Under the pieces are notes generated by a model, which saw only the letters and a list, made by a program, of their open reading frames with translations, did no database searches and was not told the DNA's origin. Below, one piece after another: positions 38,301-52,800 of a stretch of 60,000 nucleotides of DNA (position 1 is the first letter of the stretch; every line of letters begins with the position of its first letter). Source of the DNA: Bugula neritina (Eukaryota; Bryozoa; Gymnolaemata; Cheilostomatida; Bugulidae). The stretch is from NCBI GenBank assembly GCA_964035545.1, contig OZ037766.1, positions 18,443,581 through 18,503,580 of the forward strand, read 5' to 3'. The translations under genes were made by a program, and so were the position numbers.

Positions 38301-39045
38301 TTCAGTATGTTGCAGTATATTTCGGTATCTTGCAACTTTTTTCAATGTGTTGCAATGTAATTCAATATGTTACAGTGTATTTCAATATGTTGCAGTACAT
38401 TTCAGTATGTTACAGTGTATTTCAGTATGTTGCAGTATATTTCAGTGGGTTATAGCATATTTCAGTATGATACAGCGTATTTCAGTATGTTACAGTGTAC
38501 TTAAGTATGTTGCAGTATTTTGCAATATATTTCAGTATGTTACAGTGTATTTCAGTATGTTGCAGTATATTTCAGTATGTTACAATAAATTTCAGTATGT
38601 TACAGTACATTTCCGTAAGTTACACTATACTTCAGGTAGTTGTAGTATATTTCAGTATCTTGCAGTATATCTCAGTATGTTACAGCATATTTCATTGTGT
38701 TGCAGTGTATTTCTGTATTTTACAGTGTATTTCAGTATGTTGCAGTATATTTCAGCATGTTACAGTATATTTCAGTATGTTGCAGTATATTTCAGTGGGT
38801 TATAGTATATTTCAGTATGATACAGCGTATTTCGTTATGTTACAGTGTATGTCAGTATGTTGCAGTATTTTCCAATGTATTTCAGTATGTTACAGTGTAT
38901 TTCAGTATGTTGCAGTATAATTCAGTATGTTACAATAAATTTCAGTATGTTACAGTACATTTCCGTAAATTACACTATATTTCAGTGAGTTGTAGTATAT
39001 TTCAGTATCTTGCAGTATATCTCAGTATGTTACAGTATATTTCAG
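35305..39045 (+). repeat. About 3.7-kb tandem unit, copy 1
   Basis: Offsets to the next copy change along the unit: 3720 (35427 with 39147), 3740 (35707 with 39447) and 3390 (36887 with 40277, 37825 with 41215). The steps mean this copy lacks 20 bp near 35630 that the second copy has, and the second copy lacks about 350 bp near 40170 that is present here at 36.4-36.8 kb. Confidence 0.75.
37825..39045 (+). repeat. 1.5-kb landmark block, copy 4 of 7, truncated
   Basis: This copy matches 29095 onward but lacks 70 bp: TTCATTGTGTTGCAGTGTAT (ending 38710) runs straight into TTCTGTATTT. The missing piece in the intact copy lies between two direct repeats of TGCAGTGTAT, so it is a deletion between repeats. 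It is not a multiple of three and breaks the long frame. The block diverges after about 39045. Confidence 0.78.
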
Positions 39046-42000
39046 TATCTTACAGTACATTTCCGTAAATTACACTACACTTCAGTGAGTTGTAGTATAT
39101 TTCAGTATCTTGCAGTATATCTCAGTATGTTACAGTATATTTCAGTATGTTACAGTATATTTCAGTGTGTTACAGTAAATTTCAGTATGTTACAGTGCTT
39201 TTGCAGATATCACACTATACTTTAGTGAGTTTTAGTGCCTTTCAGTATGTTACAGTGTATTTCAGTATGTTGCAGTATTTTGCAATATATATCAGTATGT
39301 TACAGTGTATTTCAGTATGTTGCAGTATATTCCAGTATGTTCCAGTATGTTGCAGTATATTTCAGGATGTTGCAGTGTATTTCATTATGTTACAGTGTAT
39401 TTCAGTGGTTTGCAACATATTTCAGTAGGTTACCATATATTTCGGTATGTTGCAGCATATTTCAATGCGTTGCAGTGTATTTCAATATGTTACAGTGTAT
39501 TTCAGTATGTTGCAGTATGTTGCAGTGTATTTCTGTATGTTACGGTGTAGTTCAGTATGTTGCAGTATATTTCAGTATGTTACAGTATGTTTCAGTATGT
39601 TGCAGTATATTTCGGTATCTTGCAACTTATTTCAATGTGTTGCAATGTAATTCAATATGTTACAGTGTATTTCAATATGTTGCAGTACATTTCAGTATGT
39701 TACAGTGTATTTCAGCATGTTGCAGTATATTTCATTATGTTGCAGTATGTTGCAGTATGTTTCAGTAGTTTGCAACATATTTCAGTAGGTTAGTATATAT
39801 TTCGGTATGTTGCAGCATATTTCAATGTGTTGCAGTGTATTTCAATATGTTACAGTGTATTTCAGTATGTTGCAGTATGTTGCAGTATGCTGCAGTATGT
39901 TGCAGTGTATTTCTGTATGTTCCAGTATAATTCAGTATGTTACAATAAATTTCAGTATGTTACAGTACATTTTCGTAAATTACACTATACTTCAGTGAGT
40001 TGGAGTATATTTCAGTATCTTGCAGTATATCTCAGTATGTTACAGTATATTTCAGTATGTTACAGTATATTTCACTGTGTTACAGTAAAATTCAATATGT
40101 TACAGTGCATTTGCAGATATTACACTATACTTCAGTGAGTTTTAGTGCCTTTCAGTATGTTACAGTGTATTTCAGTATGTTGCAGTATGTTGCAATGTAT
40201 TTCAGAATGTTACAGTGTATTTCAGTAGGTTTCAGTATCTTGCAGTATATTTCAGCATGTTGCAGTATATTTCAGGATGTTGCAGTATATTTCAGTATGT
40301 TACGGTGTTTTGCAGTATTTTGCAGTATATTTCAGTGTGTTACAGTATATTTCATTATGTTGCAGTATGTTGCAGTATATTTCAGTATGTTACAGTATAT
40401 TTCAGTTTGTTACAGTAAATTTCAGTATGTTACAGTGCATTTGCAGATATTACACTATACTTCAGTGAGTTTTAGTGTCTTTCATTATGTTGCAGTATAT
40501 TTCAGTATGTTGCAGTATTTTGCAATGTATTTATATATGTTACAGTGTATTTCAGTATGTTGCAGTACATTTCAGTATGTTACAGTATATTTCAGTATGT
40601 TGCAGTATATTTCAGTGGGTTATAGCATATTTCAGTATGATACAGCGTATTTCAGTATGTTACAGTGTACTTCAGTATGTTGCAGTATTTTGCAATATAT
40701 TTCAGTATGTTACAGTGTATTTCAGTATCTTACAGTACATTTCCGTAAATTACACTACACTTCAGTGAGTTGTAGTATATTTCAGTATCTTGCAGTATAT
40801 CTCAGTATGTTACAGTATATTTCAGTATGTTACAGTATATTTCAGTGTGTTACAGTAAATTTCAGTATGTTACAGTGCATTTGCAGATATTACACTATAC
40901 TTCAGTGAGTTTTAGTGTCTTTCAGTATCTTGCAGTATATTTCAGTATGTTGCAATATTTTGCAATATATTTTAGTATGTTATAGTGTATTTCAGTACGT
41001 TGCAGTATATTTCAGTATGATACAATAAATTTCAGTGTGTTACAGTACATTTCTGCAAATTACACTATACTTCAGTGAGTTGTAGTATATTTCAGTATCT
41101 TGCAGTATATCTCAGTATGTTACAGTTGATTTCAGTATGTTCCAGTATATTTCAGCGTGTTTCAGTATATTTCAGTATGCCACAGTGCATTTTCAGATTT
41201 TTCACTAAACTTCAGTGAGTTTTAGTGTCTTTCAGTATGTTGCAGTATATTTCGGTATCTTGCAACTTATTTCAATGTGTTGCAATGTAATTCCATATGT
41301 TACAGTGTATTTCAGTATGTTGCAGTATGTTGCAGTGTATTTCAGTATGTTACAGTGTATTTCAGTAGGTTTCAGTATCTGGCAGTATATTTCAGTATGT
41401 TGCAGTATATTTCAGTGGGTTACAGTATATTCCAGTATGTTCCAGTATGTTGCAGTATATTTCAGGATGTTGCAGTGTATTTCATTATGTTACAGTGTAT
41501 TTCAGTGGTTTGCAACATATTTCAGTAGGTTACCATATATTTCGGTATGTTGCAGCATATTTCAATGCGTTGCAGTGTATTTCAATATGTTACAGTGTAT
41601 TTCAGTATGTTGCAGTATGTTGCAGTGTATTTCTGTATGTTACGGTGTAGTTCAGTATGTTGCAGTATATTTCAGTATGTTACAGTATGTTTCAGTATGT
41701 TGCAGTATATTTCGGTATCTTGCAACTTTTTTCAATGTGTTGCAATGTAATTCAATATGTTACAGTGTATTTCAATATGTTGCAGTACATTTCAGTATGT
41801 TACAGTGTATTTCAGTATGTTGCAGTATATTTCAGTGGGTTATAGCATATTTCAGTATGATACAGCGTATTTCAGTATGTTACAGTGTACTTAAGTATGT
41901 TGCAGTATTTTGCAATATATTTCAGTATGTTACAGTGTATTTCAGTATGTTGCAGTATATTTCAGTATGTTACAATAAATTTCAGTATGTTACAGTACAT

Positions 42001-42435
42001 TTCCGTAAGTTACACTATACTTCAGGTAGTTGTAGTATATTTCAGTATCTTGCAGTATATCTCAGTATGTTACAGCATATTTCATTGTGTTGCAGTGTAT
42101 TTCTGTATTTTACAGTGTATTTCAGTATGTTGCAGTATATTTCAGCATGTTACAGTATATTTCAGTATGTTGCAGTATATTTCAGTGGGTTATAGTATAT
42201 TTCAGTATGATACAGCGTATTTCGTTATGTTACAGTGTATGTCAGTATGTTGCAGTATTTTCCAATGTATTTCAGTATGTTACAGTGTATTTCAGTATGT
42301 TGCAGTATAATTCAGTATGTTACAATAAATTTCAGTATTTTACAGTACATTTCCGTAAATTACACTATACTTCAGTGAGTTGTAGTATATTTCAGTATCT
42401 TGCAGTATATCTCAGTATGTTACAGTATATTTCAG
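39046..42435 (+). repeat. About 3.4-kb tandem unit, copy 2
   Basis: This is the second member of the pair starting at 35305, shortened by about 350 bp at roughly 40170. A private change, TTTATATATG at about 40531 where copy 1 reads TTTCAATATG, shows that the two copies have begun to diverge. Confidence 0.73.
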
Positions 42436-42669
42436 TATGTTACAGTATGTTGCAATGTATTTCAGTATGTTACAGTGTAATTCAGTATCTTACAGTACAT
42501 TTCCGTAAATTAAAACTACACTTCAGTGAGTTGTAGTATATTTCAGTATCTTGCAGTATATCTCAGTATGTTACAGTATATTTCAGTATGTTACAGTATA
42601 TTTCAGTGTGTTACAGTAATTTTCATTATGTTACAGTGCATTTGCAGATATTACACTATACTTCAGTGA
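41215..42669 (+). repeat. 1.5-kb landmark block, copy 5 of 7, same truncation
   Basis: This copy carries the same 70-bp deletion (near 42100) as copy 4, so the deletion predates the duplication of this segment. Unlike copy 4 it continues to the usual right end. Near 42513 a C is replaced by AA (AATTAAAACTACAC instead of AATTACACTACAC), one of the few register-shifting changes in the array. Confidence 0.77.
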
Positions 42670-43607
42670 GTTTTAGTGTCTTTCAGTATCTTGCAGTATA
42701 TTTCAGTATGTTGCAATATTTTGCAATATATTTTAGTATGTTATAGTGTATTTCAGTACGTTGCAGTATATTTCAGTATGATACAATAAATTTCAGTGTG
42801 TTACAGTACATTTCTGCAAATTACACTATACTTCAGTGAGTTGTAGTATATTTCAGTATCTTGCAGTATATCTCAGTATGTTACAGTTGATTTCAGTATG
42901 TTCCGGTATATTTCAGCGTGTTTCAGTATATTTCAGTATGCCACAGTGCATTTTCAGATTATTCACTATACTTCAGTGAGTTTTAGTGTCTTTCAGTATG
43001 TTGCAGTATATTTCGGTATCTTGCAACTTATTTCAATGTGTTGCAATGTAATTCAATATGTTACAGTGTATTTCAGTATGTTACAGTGTATTTCAGTATG
43101 TTGCAGTATTTTGCAATATATATCAGTATGTTACAGTGTATTTCAGTATGTTGCAGTATGTTTCAGTATGTTACAATAAATTTCAGTATGTTACAGTATA
43201 TTTCCGTAAATTACACTATACTTCAGTGAGTTGTAGTATATTTCAGTATCTTGCAGTATATCTCAGTATGTTACAGTATATTTCAGTATGTTACAGTATA
43301 TTTCAGTTTGTTACAGTAAATTTCAGTATGTTACAGTGCATTTGCAGATATTACACTATACTTCAGTGAGTTTTAGTGTCTTTCATTATGTTGCAGTATA
43401 TTTCAGTATGTTGCAGTAATTTGCAATACATTTTATTATGTTACAGTGTATTTCAGTATGTTGCAGTATATTTCAGTTTGATACAATAAATTTCAGTATG
43501 TTACAGTACATTTCCGTAAATTACACTATACTTCAGTGAGTTGCAGTATATTTCAGTATCTTGCAGTATATCTCAGTATGTTACAGTATATTTCAGTATG
43601 TTGCAGT

Positions 43608-44705
43608 ATATTTCAGCGTGTTTGAGTATATTTCAGTATGACACAGTGCATTTCCAGATATTACGCTATACTTCAGTGAGTTTTAGTGTCTTTGAGTATG
43701 TTGCAGTATATTTCGGTGTTTTGCAACATATTTCAATATGTTGCAATGTATTTCAATATGTTACAGTGTATTTCAGTATGTTGCAGTATGTTGCAATGTA
43801 TTTCAGTATGTTACAATGTATTTCAGTAGGTTTCAGTATCTTGCAGTATATTTCAGCGTGTTTCAGTATATTTCGGTATGCCACAGTGCATTTTCAGGTT
43901 ATTCACTATACTTCAGTGAGTTTTAGTGTCTTTCAGTATGTTGCAGTATATTTCGGTATCTTGCAACTTATTTCAATGTGTTGCAATGTAATTCAATATG
44001 TTACAGTGTATTTCAGTATGTTGCAGTACATTTCAGTATGTTACAGTATATTTCAGTATGTTGCAGTATATTTCAGTGGGTTATAGCATATTTCAGTATG
44101 ATACAGCGTATTTCAGTATGTTACAGTGTACTTCAGTATGTTGCAGTATTTTGCAATATATTTCAGTATGTTACAGTGTATTTCAGTATGTTACAGTATA
44201 TTTCAGTATGTTACAATAAATTTCAGTATGTTACAGTACATTTCCGTAAGTTACACTATACTTCAGGTAGTTGTAGTATATTTCAGTATCTTGCAGTATA
44301 TCTCAGTATGTTACAGCATATTGCATTGTGTTGCAGTGTATTTCAATATGTTACAGTGTATTTCAGTATGTTGCAGTATGTTGCAGTATGCTGCAGTATG
44401 TTGCAGTGTATTTCTGTATTTTACAGTGTATTTCAGTATGTTGCAGTATATTTCAGCATGTTACAGTATATTTCAGTATGTTGCAGTATATTTCAGTGGG
44501 TTATAGTATATTTCAGTATGATACAGCGTATTTCGTTATGTTACAGTGTATGTCAGTATGTTGCAGTATTTTCCAATGTATTTCAGTATGTTACAGTGTA
44601 TTTCAGTATGTTGCAGTATAATTCAGTATGTTACAATAAATTTCAGTATGTTACAGTACATTTTTGTAAATAACACTATACTTCAGTGAGTTGTAGTATA
44701 TTTCA
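43608..44705 (+). repeat. Recurring 1.1-kb junction block, further copy
   Basis: This is a copy of 34177-35275 at an offset of about 9421 (for example 34317 with 43738 and 34907 with 44328). It includes the junction with the TTTTCAGGTTATTC variant near 43950. Private changes include TTTGAGTATGTTGCAG near 43691 and CATTTTTGTAAATAACAC near 44660. Confidence 0.72.
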
Positions 44706-45600
44706 GTATCTTGCAGTATATCTCAGTATGTTACGGTATATTTCAGTATCTTACAGTACATTTCCGTAAATTACACTACACTTCAGTGAGTTGTAGTATA
44801 TTTCAGTATCTTGCAGTATATCTCAGTATGTTACAGTATATTTCAGTATGTTACAGTATATTTCAGTGTGTTACAGTAAATTTCAGTATGTTACAGTGCT
44901 TTTGCAGATATCACACTATACTTTAGTGAGTTTTAGTGCCTTTCAGTATGTTACAGTGTATTTCAGTATGTTGCAGTATTTTGCAATATATATCAGTATG
45001 TTACAGTGTATTTCAGTATGTTGCAGTATATTCCAGTATGTTCCAGTATGTTGCAGTATATTTCAGGATGTTGCAGTGTATTTCATTATGTTACAGTGTA
45101 TTTCAGTGGTTTGCAACATATTTCAGTAGGTTACCATATATTTCGGTATGTTGCAGCATATTTCAATGCGTTGCAGTGTATTTCAATATGTTACAGTGTA
45201 TTTCAGTATGTTGCAGTATGTTGCAGTGTATTTCTGTATGTTACGGTGTAGTTCAGTATGTTGCAGTATATTTCAGTATGTTACAGTATGTTTCAGTATG
45301 TTGCAGTATATTTCGGTATCTTGCAACTTATTTCAATGTGTTGCAATGTAATTCAATATGTTACAGTGTATTTCAATATGTTGCAGTACATTTCAGTATG
45401 TTACAGTGTATTTCAGCATGTTGCAGTATATTTCATTATGTTGCAGTATGTTGCAGTATGTTTCAGTAGTTTGCAACATATTTCAGTAGGTTAGTATATA
45501 TTTCGGTATGTTGCAGCATATTTCAATGTGTTGCAGTGTATTTCAATATGTTACAGTGTATTTCAGTATGTTGCAGTATGTTGCAGTATGCTGCAGTATG

Positions 45601-46050
45601 TTGCAGTGTATTTCTGTATGTTACAGTGTATTTCAGTATGTTGCAGTATATTTCAGTATGTTACAGTATATTTCAGTATGTTGCAGTATATTTCAGTGGG
45701 TTATAGTATATTTCAGTATGATACAGCGTCTTTCAGTATGTTACAGTGTATTTCAGTATGTTGCAGTATTTTGCAATATGTTTCAGTATGTTACAGTGTA
45801 TTTCAGTATGTTCCAGTATAATTCAGTATGTTACAATAAATTTCAGTATGTTACAGTACATTTTCGTAAATTACACTATACTTCAGTGAGTTGTAGTATA
45901 TTTCAGTATCTTGCAGTATATCTCAGTATGTTACAGTATATTTCAGTATGTTACAGTATATTTCACTGTGTTACAGTAAATTTCAATATGTTACAGTGCA
46001 TTTGCAGATATTACACTATACTTCAGTGAGTTTTAGTGCCTTTCAGTATG
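45601..46050 (+). repeat. 450-bp tandem duplication, copy 1
   Basis: TTTCTGTATG at 45611 reappears at 46061 (offset 450, 45 decamers) and all following variants keep that offset to about 46480. In the lines I compared, the only difference seen is TTGCAATATG at 45771 against TTGCAACATG at 46221. This is a very young duplication. Confidence 0.85.
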
Positions 46051-46500
46051 TTACAGTGTATTTCTGTATGTTACAGTGTATTTCAGTATGTTGCAGTATA
46101 TTTCAGTATGTTACAGTATATTTCAGTATGTTGCAGTATATTTCAGTGGGTTATAGTATATTTCAGTATGATACAGCGTCTTTCAGTATGTTACAGTGTA
46201 TTTCAGTATGTTGCAGTATTTTGCAACATGTTTCAGTATGTTACAGTGTATTTCAGTATGTTCCAGTATAATTCAGTATGTTACAATAAATTTCAGTATG
46301 TTACAGTACATTTTCGTAAATTACACTATACTTCAGTGAGTTGTAGTATATTTCAGTATCTTGCAGTATATCTCAGTATGTTACAGTATATTTCAGTATG
46401 TTACAGTATATTTCACTGTGTTACAGTAAATTTCAATATGTTACAGTGCATTTGCAGATATTACACTATACTTCAGTGAGTTTTAGTGTCTTTCAGTATG
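46051..46500 (+). repeat. 450-bp tandem duplication, copy 2
   Basis: This is the right-hand copy of the pair. At about 46480 it exits into GTTTTAGTGTCTTTCAG, where copy 1 reads GTTTTAGTGCCTTTCAG, which marks the end of the duplicated tract. Confidence 0.85.
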
Positions 46501-46800
46501 TTGCAGTATATTTCGGTATTTTGCAACATATTTCAATATGTTGCAATGTATTTCAATATGTTACAGTGTATTTCAGTATGTTGCAGTATGTTGCAAAGTA
46601 TTTCAGAATGTTACAGTGTATTTCAGTAGGTTTCAGTATCTTGCAGTATATTTCAGTATGTTACGGTGTTTTGCAGTATTTTGCAGTATATTTCAGTGTG
46701 TTACAGTATATTTCATTATGTTGCAGTATGTTGCAGTATATTTCAGTATGTTACAGTATATTTCAGTTTGTTACAGTAAATTTCAGTATGTTACAGTGCA

Positions 46801-49800
46801 TTTGCAGATATTACACTATACTTTAGTGAGTTTTAGTGTCTTTCAGTATCTTGCAGTATATTTCAGTATGTTGCAATATTTTGCAATATATTTTAGTATC
46901 TTACAGTGTATTTCAGTACCTTGCAGTATATTTCAGTATGATACAATAAATTTCAGTGTGTTACAGTACATTTCTGCAAATTACACTATACTTCAGTGAG
47001 TTGTAGTATATTTCAGTATCTTGCAGTATATCTCAGTATGTTACAGTTGATTTCAGTATGTTCCAGTATATTTCAGCGTGTTTCAGTATATTTCAGGATG
47101 CCACAGTGCATTTTTAGATTTTTCACTATACTTCAGTGAGTTTTAGTGTCTTTCAGTATGTTGCAGTATATTTCGGGATCTTGCAACTTATTTCAATGTG
47201 TTGCAATGTAATTCAATATGTTACAGTGTATTTCAGTATGTTACAGTGTATTTCAGCATGTTGCAGTATATTTCATTATGTTGCAGTATGTTGCAGTATG
47301 TTTCAGTAGTTTGCAACATATTTCAGTAGGTTAGTATATATTTCGGTATGTTGCAGCATATTTCAATGTGTTGCAGTGTATTTCAATATGTTACAGTGTA
47401 TTTCAGTATGTTGCAGTATGTTGCAGTATGCTGCAGTATGTTGCAGTGTATTTCTGTATGTTACAGTGTATTTCAGTATGTTGCAGTATATTTCAGTATG
47501 TTACAGTATATTTCAGTATGTTGCAGTATATTTCAGTGGGTTATAGTATATTTCAGTATGATACAGCGTCTTTCAGTATGTTACAGTGTATTTCAGTATG
47601 TTGCAGTATTTTGCAATATGTTTCAGTATGTTACAGTGTATTTCAGTATGTTCCAGTATAATTCAGTATGTTACAATAAATTTCAGTATGTTACAGTACA
47701 TTTTCGTAAATTACACTATACTTCAGTGAGTTGTAGTATATTTCAGTATCTTGCAGTATATCTCAGTATGTTACAGTATATTTCAGTATGTTACAGTATA
47801 TTTCACTGTGTTACAGTAAATTTCAATATGTTACAGTGCATTTGCAGATATTACACTATACTTCAGTGAGTTTTAGTGCCTTTCAGTATGTTACAGTGTA
47901 TTTCAGTATGTTGCAGTATTTTGCAATATATATCAGTATGTTACAGTGTATTTCAGTATGTTGCAGTATATTTCAGTATGTTACAATAAATTTCAGTATG
48001 TTACAGCATATTTCCATGAATTACACTATACTTCAGTGAGTTGTAGTATATTTCAGTATCTTGCAGTATATCTCAGTATGTTACAGTATATTTCAGTTTG
48101 TTACAGTAAATTTCAGTATCTTACAGTGCATTTGCAGATATTACACTATACTTCAGTGAGTTTTAGTGTCTTTCAGTATGTTGCAGTATATTTCGGTATT
48201 TTGCAACATATTTCAATATGTTGCAATGTATTTCAATATGTTACAGTGTATTTCAGTATGTTGCAGTATGTTGCAATGTATTTCAGAATGTTACAGTGTA
48301 TTTCAGTAGGTTTCAGTATCTTGCAGTATATTTCAGCATGTTGCAGTATATTTCGGGATGTTGCAGTATATTTCAGTATGTTACGGTGTTTTGCAGTATT
48401 TTGCAGTATATTTCAGTGTGTTACAGTATATTTCATTATGTTGCAGTATGTTGCAGTATATTTCAGTATGTGACAGTATATTTCAGTTTGTTACAGTAAA
48501 TTTCAGTATGTTACAGTGCATTTGCAGATATTACACTATACTTCAGTGAGTTTTAGTGTCTTTCATTATGTTGCAGTATATTTCAGTATGTTGCAGTATT
48601 TTGCAATGTATTTCAATATGTTACAGTGTATTTCAGTATGTTGCAGTATGTTGCAATGTATTTCAGTATGTTACAGTGTATTTCAGTATCTTACAGTACA
48701 TTTCCGTAAATTACACTACACTTCAGTGAGTTGTAGTATATTTCAGTATCTTGCAGTATATCTCAGTATGTTACAGTATATTTCAGTATGTTACAGTATA
48801 TTTCAGTGTGTTACAGTAAATTTCAGTATGTTACAGTGCATTTGCAGATATTACACTATACTTCAGTGAGTTTTAGTGTCTTTCAGTATCTTGCAGTATA
48901 TTTCAGTATGTTGCAATATTTTGCAATATATTTTAGTATGTTATAGTGTATTTCAGTACGTTGCAGTATATTTCAGTATGATACAATAAATTTCAGTGTG
49001 TTACAGTACATTTCTGCAAATTACACTATACTTCAGTGAGTTGTAGTATATTTCAGTATCTTGCAGTATATCTCAGTATGTTACAGTTGATTTCAGTATG
49101 TTCCAGTATATTTCAGCGTGTTTCAGTATATTTCAGTATGCCACAGTGCATTTTCAGATTATTCACTATACTTCAGTGAGTTTTAGTGTCTTTCAGTATG
49201 TTGCAGTATATTTCGGTATCTTGCAACTTATTTCAATGTGTTGCAATGTAATTCAATATGTTACAGTGTATTTCAGTATGTTACAGTGTATTTCAGTATG
49301 TTGCAGTATTTTGCAATATATATCAGTATGTTACAGTGTATTTCAGTATGTTGCAGTATATTTCAGTATGTTACAATAAATTTCAGTATGTTACAGTATA
49401 TTTCCGCAAATTACACTATACTTCAGTGAGTTGTAGTATATTTCAGTATCTTGCAGTATATCTCAGTATGGTACAGTATATTTCAGTATGTTACAGTATA
49501 TTTCAGTTTGTTACAGTAAATTTCAGTATGTTACAGTGCATTTGCAGATATTACACTATACTTCAGTGAGTTTTAGTGTCTTTCATTATGTTGCAGTATA
49601 TTTCAGTATGTTGCAGTATTTTGCAATACATTTTATTATGTTACAGTGTATTTCAGTATGTTGCAGTATATTTCAGTTTGATACAATAAATTTCAGTATG
49701 TTACAGTACATTTCCGTAAATTACACTATACTTCAGTGAGTTGTAGTATATTTCAGTATCTTGCAGTATATCTCAGTATGTTACAGTATATTTCAGTATG

Positions 49801-52800
49801 TTGCAGTATATTTCAGCGTGTTTGAGTATATTTCAGTATGACACAGTGCATTTCCAGATATTACGCTATACTTCCGTGAGTTTTAGTGTCTTTCAGTATG
49901 TTGCAGTATATTTCGGTGTTTTGCAACATATTTCAATATGTTGCAATGTATTTCAATATGTTACAGTGTATTTCAGTATGTTGCAGTATGTTGCAATGTA
50001 TTTCAGTATGTTACAGTGTATTTCAGTAGGTTTCAGTATCTTGCAGTATATTTCAGCATGTTGCAGTATATTTCAGGATGTTGCAGTATATTTCAGTATG
50101 TTACAGTGTTTTGCAGTATTTTGCAGTATATTTCAGTGTGTTACAGTATATTTCATTATGTTGCAGCATGTTGCAGTATATTTCAGTAGTTTGCAACATA
50201 TTTCAGTAGGTTACCATATATTTCGGTATGTTGCAGCATATTTCAAGGTGTTGCAGTGTATTTCAATATGTTACAGTGTATTTCAGTCTGTTGCAGTATG
50301 TTCCATTATGCTGCAGTGTATTTCTGTATGTTACAGTGTATTTCAGTATGTTGCAGTACATTTCAGTATGTTACAGTATATTTCAGTATGTTGCAGTATA
50401 TTTCAGTGGGTTATAGCATATTTCAGTATGATACAGCGTATTTCAGTATGTTACAGTGTACTTCAGTATGTTGCAGTATTTTGCAATATATTTCAGTATG
50501 TTACAGTGTATTTCAGTATGTTGCAGTATAATTCAGTATGTTACAATAAATTTCAGTGTGTTACAGTACATTTCCGTAAATTACACTATACTTCAGTGAG
50601 TTGTAGTATATTTCAGTATCTTGCAGTATATCTCAGTATGTTACAATATATTTCAGTATCTTACAGTACATTTCCGTAAATTACACTACACTTCAGTGAG
50701 TTGTAGTATATTTCAGTATCTTGCAGTATATCTCAGTATGTTACAGTATATTTCAGGATGTTACAGTATATTTCAGTGTGTTACAGTAAATTTCAGTATG
50801 TTACAGTGCATTTGCAGATATTACACTATACTTTAGTGAGTTTTAGTGTCTTTCAGTATCTTGCAGTATATTTCAGTATGTTGCAGTATTTTGCAATATA
50901 TTTTAGTATGTTACGGTGTATTTCAGTACGTTGCGGTATATTTCAGTATGATACAATAAGTTTCAGTGTGTTACAGTACATTTCTGCAAATTACACTATA
51001 CTTCAGTGAGTTGTAGTATATTTCAGTATCTTGCAGTATATCTCAGTATGTTACAGTTGATTTCAGTATGTTCCAGTATATTTCAGCGTGTTTCAGTATA
51101 TTTCAGTATGCCACAGTGCATTTTCAGATTTTTCACTAAACTTCAGTGAGTTTTAGTGTCTTTCAGTATGTTGCAGTATATTTCGGTATCTTGCAACTTA
51201 TTTCAATGTGTTGCAATGTAATTCCATATGTTACAGTGTATTTCAGTATGTTGCAGTATGTTGCAGTGTATTTCAGTATGTTACAGTGTATTTCAGTAGG
51301 TTTCAGTATCTTGCAGTATATTTCAGTATGTTGCGGTATATTTCAGTGGGTTACAGTATATTCCAGTATGTTCCAGTATGTTGCAGTATATTTCAGGATG
51401 TTGCAGTGTATTTCATTATGTTACAGTGTATTTCAGTGGTTTGCAACATATTTCAGTAGGTTACCATATATTTCGGTATGTTGCAGCATATTTCAATGCG
51501 TTGCAGTGTATTTCAATATGTTACAGTGTATTTCAGTATGTTGCAGTATGTTGCAGTGTATTTCTGTATGTTACGGTGTAGTTCAGTATGTTGCAGTATA
51601 TTTCAGTATGTTACAGTATGTTTCAGTATGTTGCAGCATATTTCGGTATCTTGCAACTTTTTTCAATGTGTTGCAATGTAATTCAATATGTTACAGTGTA
51701 TTTCAATATGTTGCAGTACATTTCAGTATGTTACAGTATATTTCAGTATGTTGCAGTATATTTCAGTGGGTTATAGCATATTTCAGTATGATACAGCGTA
51801 TTTCAGTATGTTACAGTGTACTTAAGTATGTTGCAGTATTTTGCAATATATTTCAGTATGTTACAGTGTATTTCAGTATGTTGCAGTATATTTCAGTATG
51901 TTACAATAAATTTCAGTATGTTACAGTACATTTCCGTAAGTTACACTATACTTCAGGTAGTTGTAGTATATTTCAGTATCTTGCAGTATATCTCAGTATG
52001 TTACAGCATATTTCATTGTGTTGCAGTGTATTTCAATATGTTACAGTGTATTTCAGTATGTTGCAGTATGTTGCAGTATGCTGCAGTATGTTGCAGTGTA
52101 TTTCTGTATTTTACAGTGTATTTCAGTATGTTGCAGTATATTTCAGCATGTTACAGTATATTTCAGTATGTTGCAGTATATTTCAGTGGGTTATAGTATA
52201 TTTCAGTATGATACAGCGTATTTCGTTATGTTACAGTGTATGTCAGTATGTTGCAGTATTTTCCAATGTATTTCAGTATGTTACAGTGTATTTCAGTATG
52301 TTGCAGTATAATTCAGTATGTTACAATAAATTTCAGTATGTTACAGTACATTTCCGTAAATCACACTATACTTCAGTGAGTTGTAGTATATTTCAGTATC
52401 TTGCAGTATATCTCAGTATGTTACAGTATATTTCAGTATGTTACAGTATGTTGCAATGTATTTCAGTATGTTACAGTGTAATTCAGTATCTTACAGTACA
52501 TTTCCGTAAATTACACTACACTTCAGTGAGTTGTAGTATATTTCAGTATCTTGCAGTATATCTCAGTATGTTACAGTATATTTCAGTATGTTACAGTATA
52601 TTTCAGTGTGTTACAGTAATTTTCAGTATGTTACAGTGCATTTGCAGATATTACACTATACTTCAGTGAGTTTTAGTGTCTTTCAGTATCTTGCAGTATA
52701 TTTCAGTATGTTGCAATATTTTGCAATATATTTTAGTATGTTATAGTGTATTTCAGTACGTTGCAGTATATTTCAGTATGATACAATAAATTTCAGTGTG

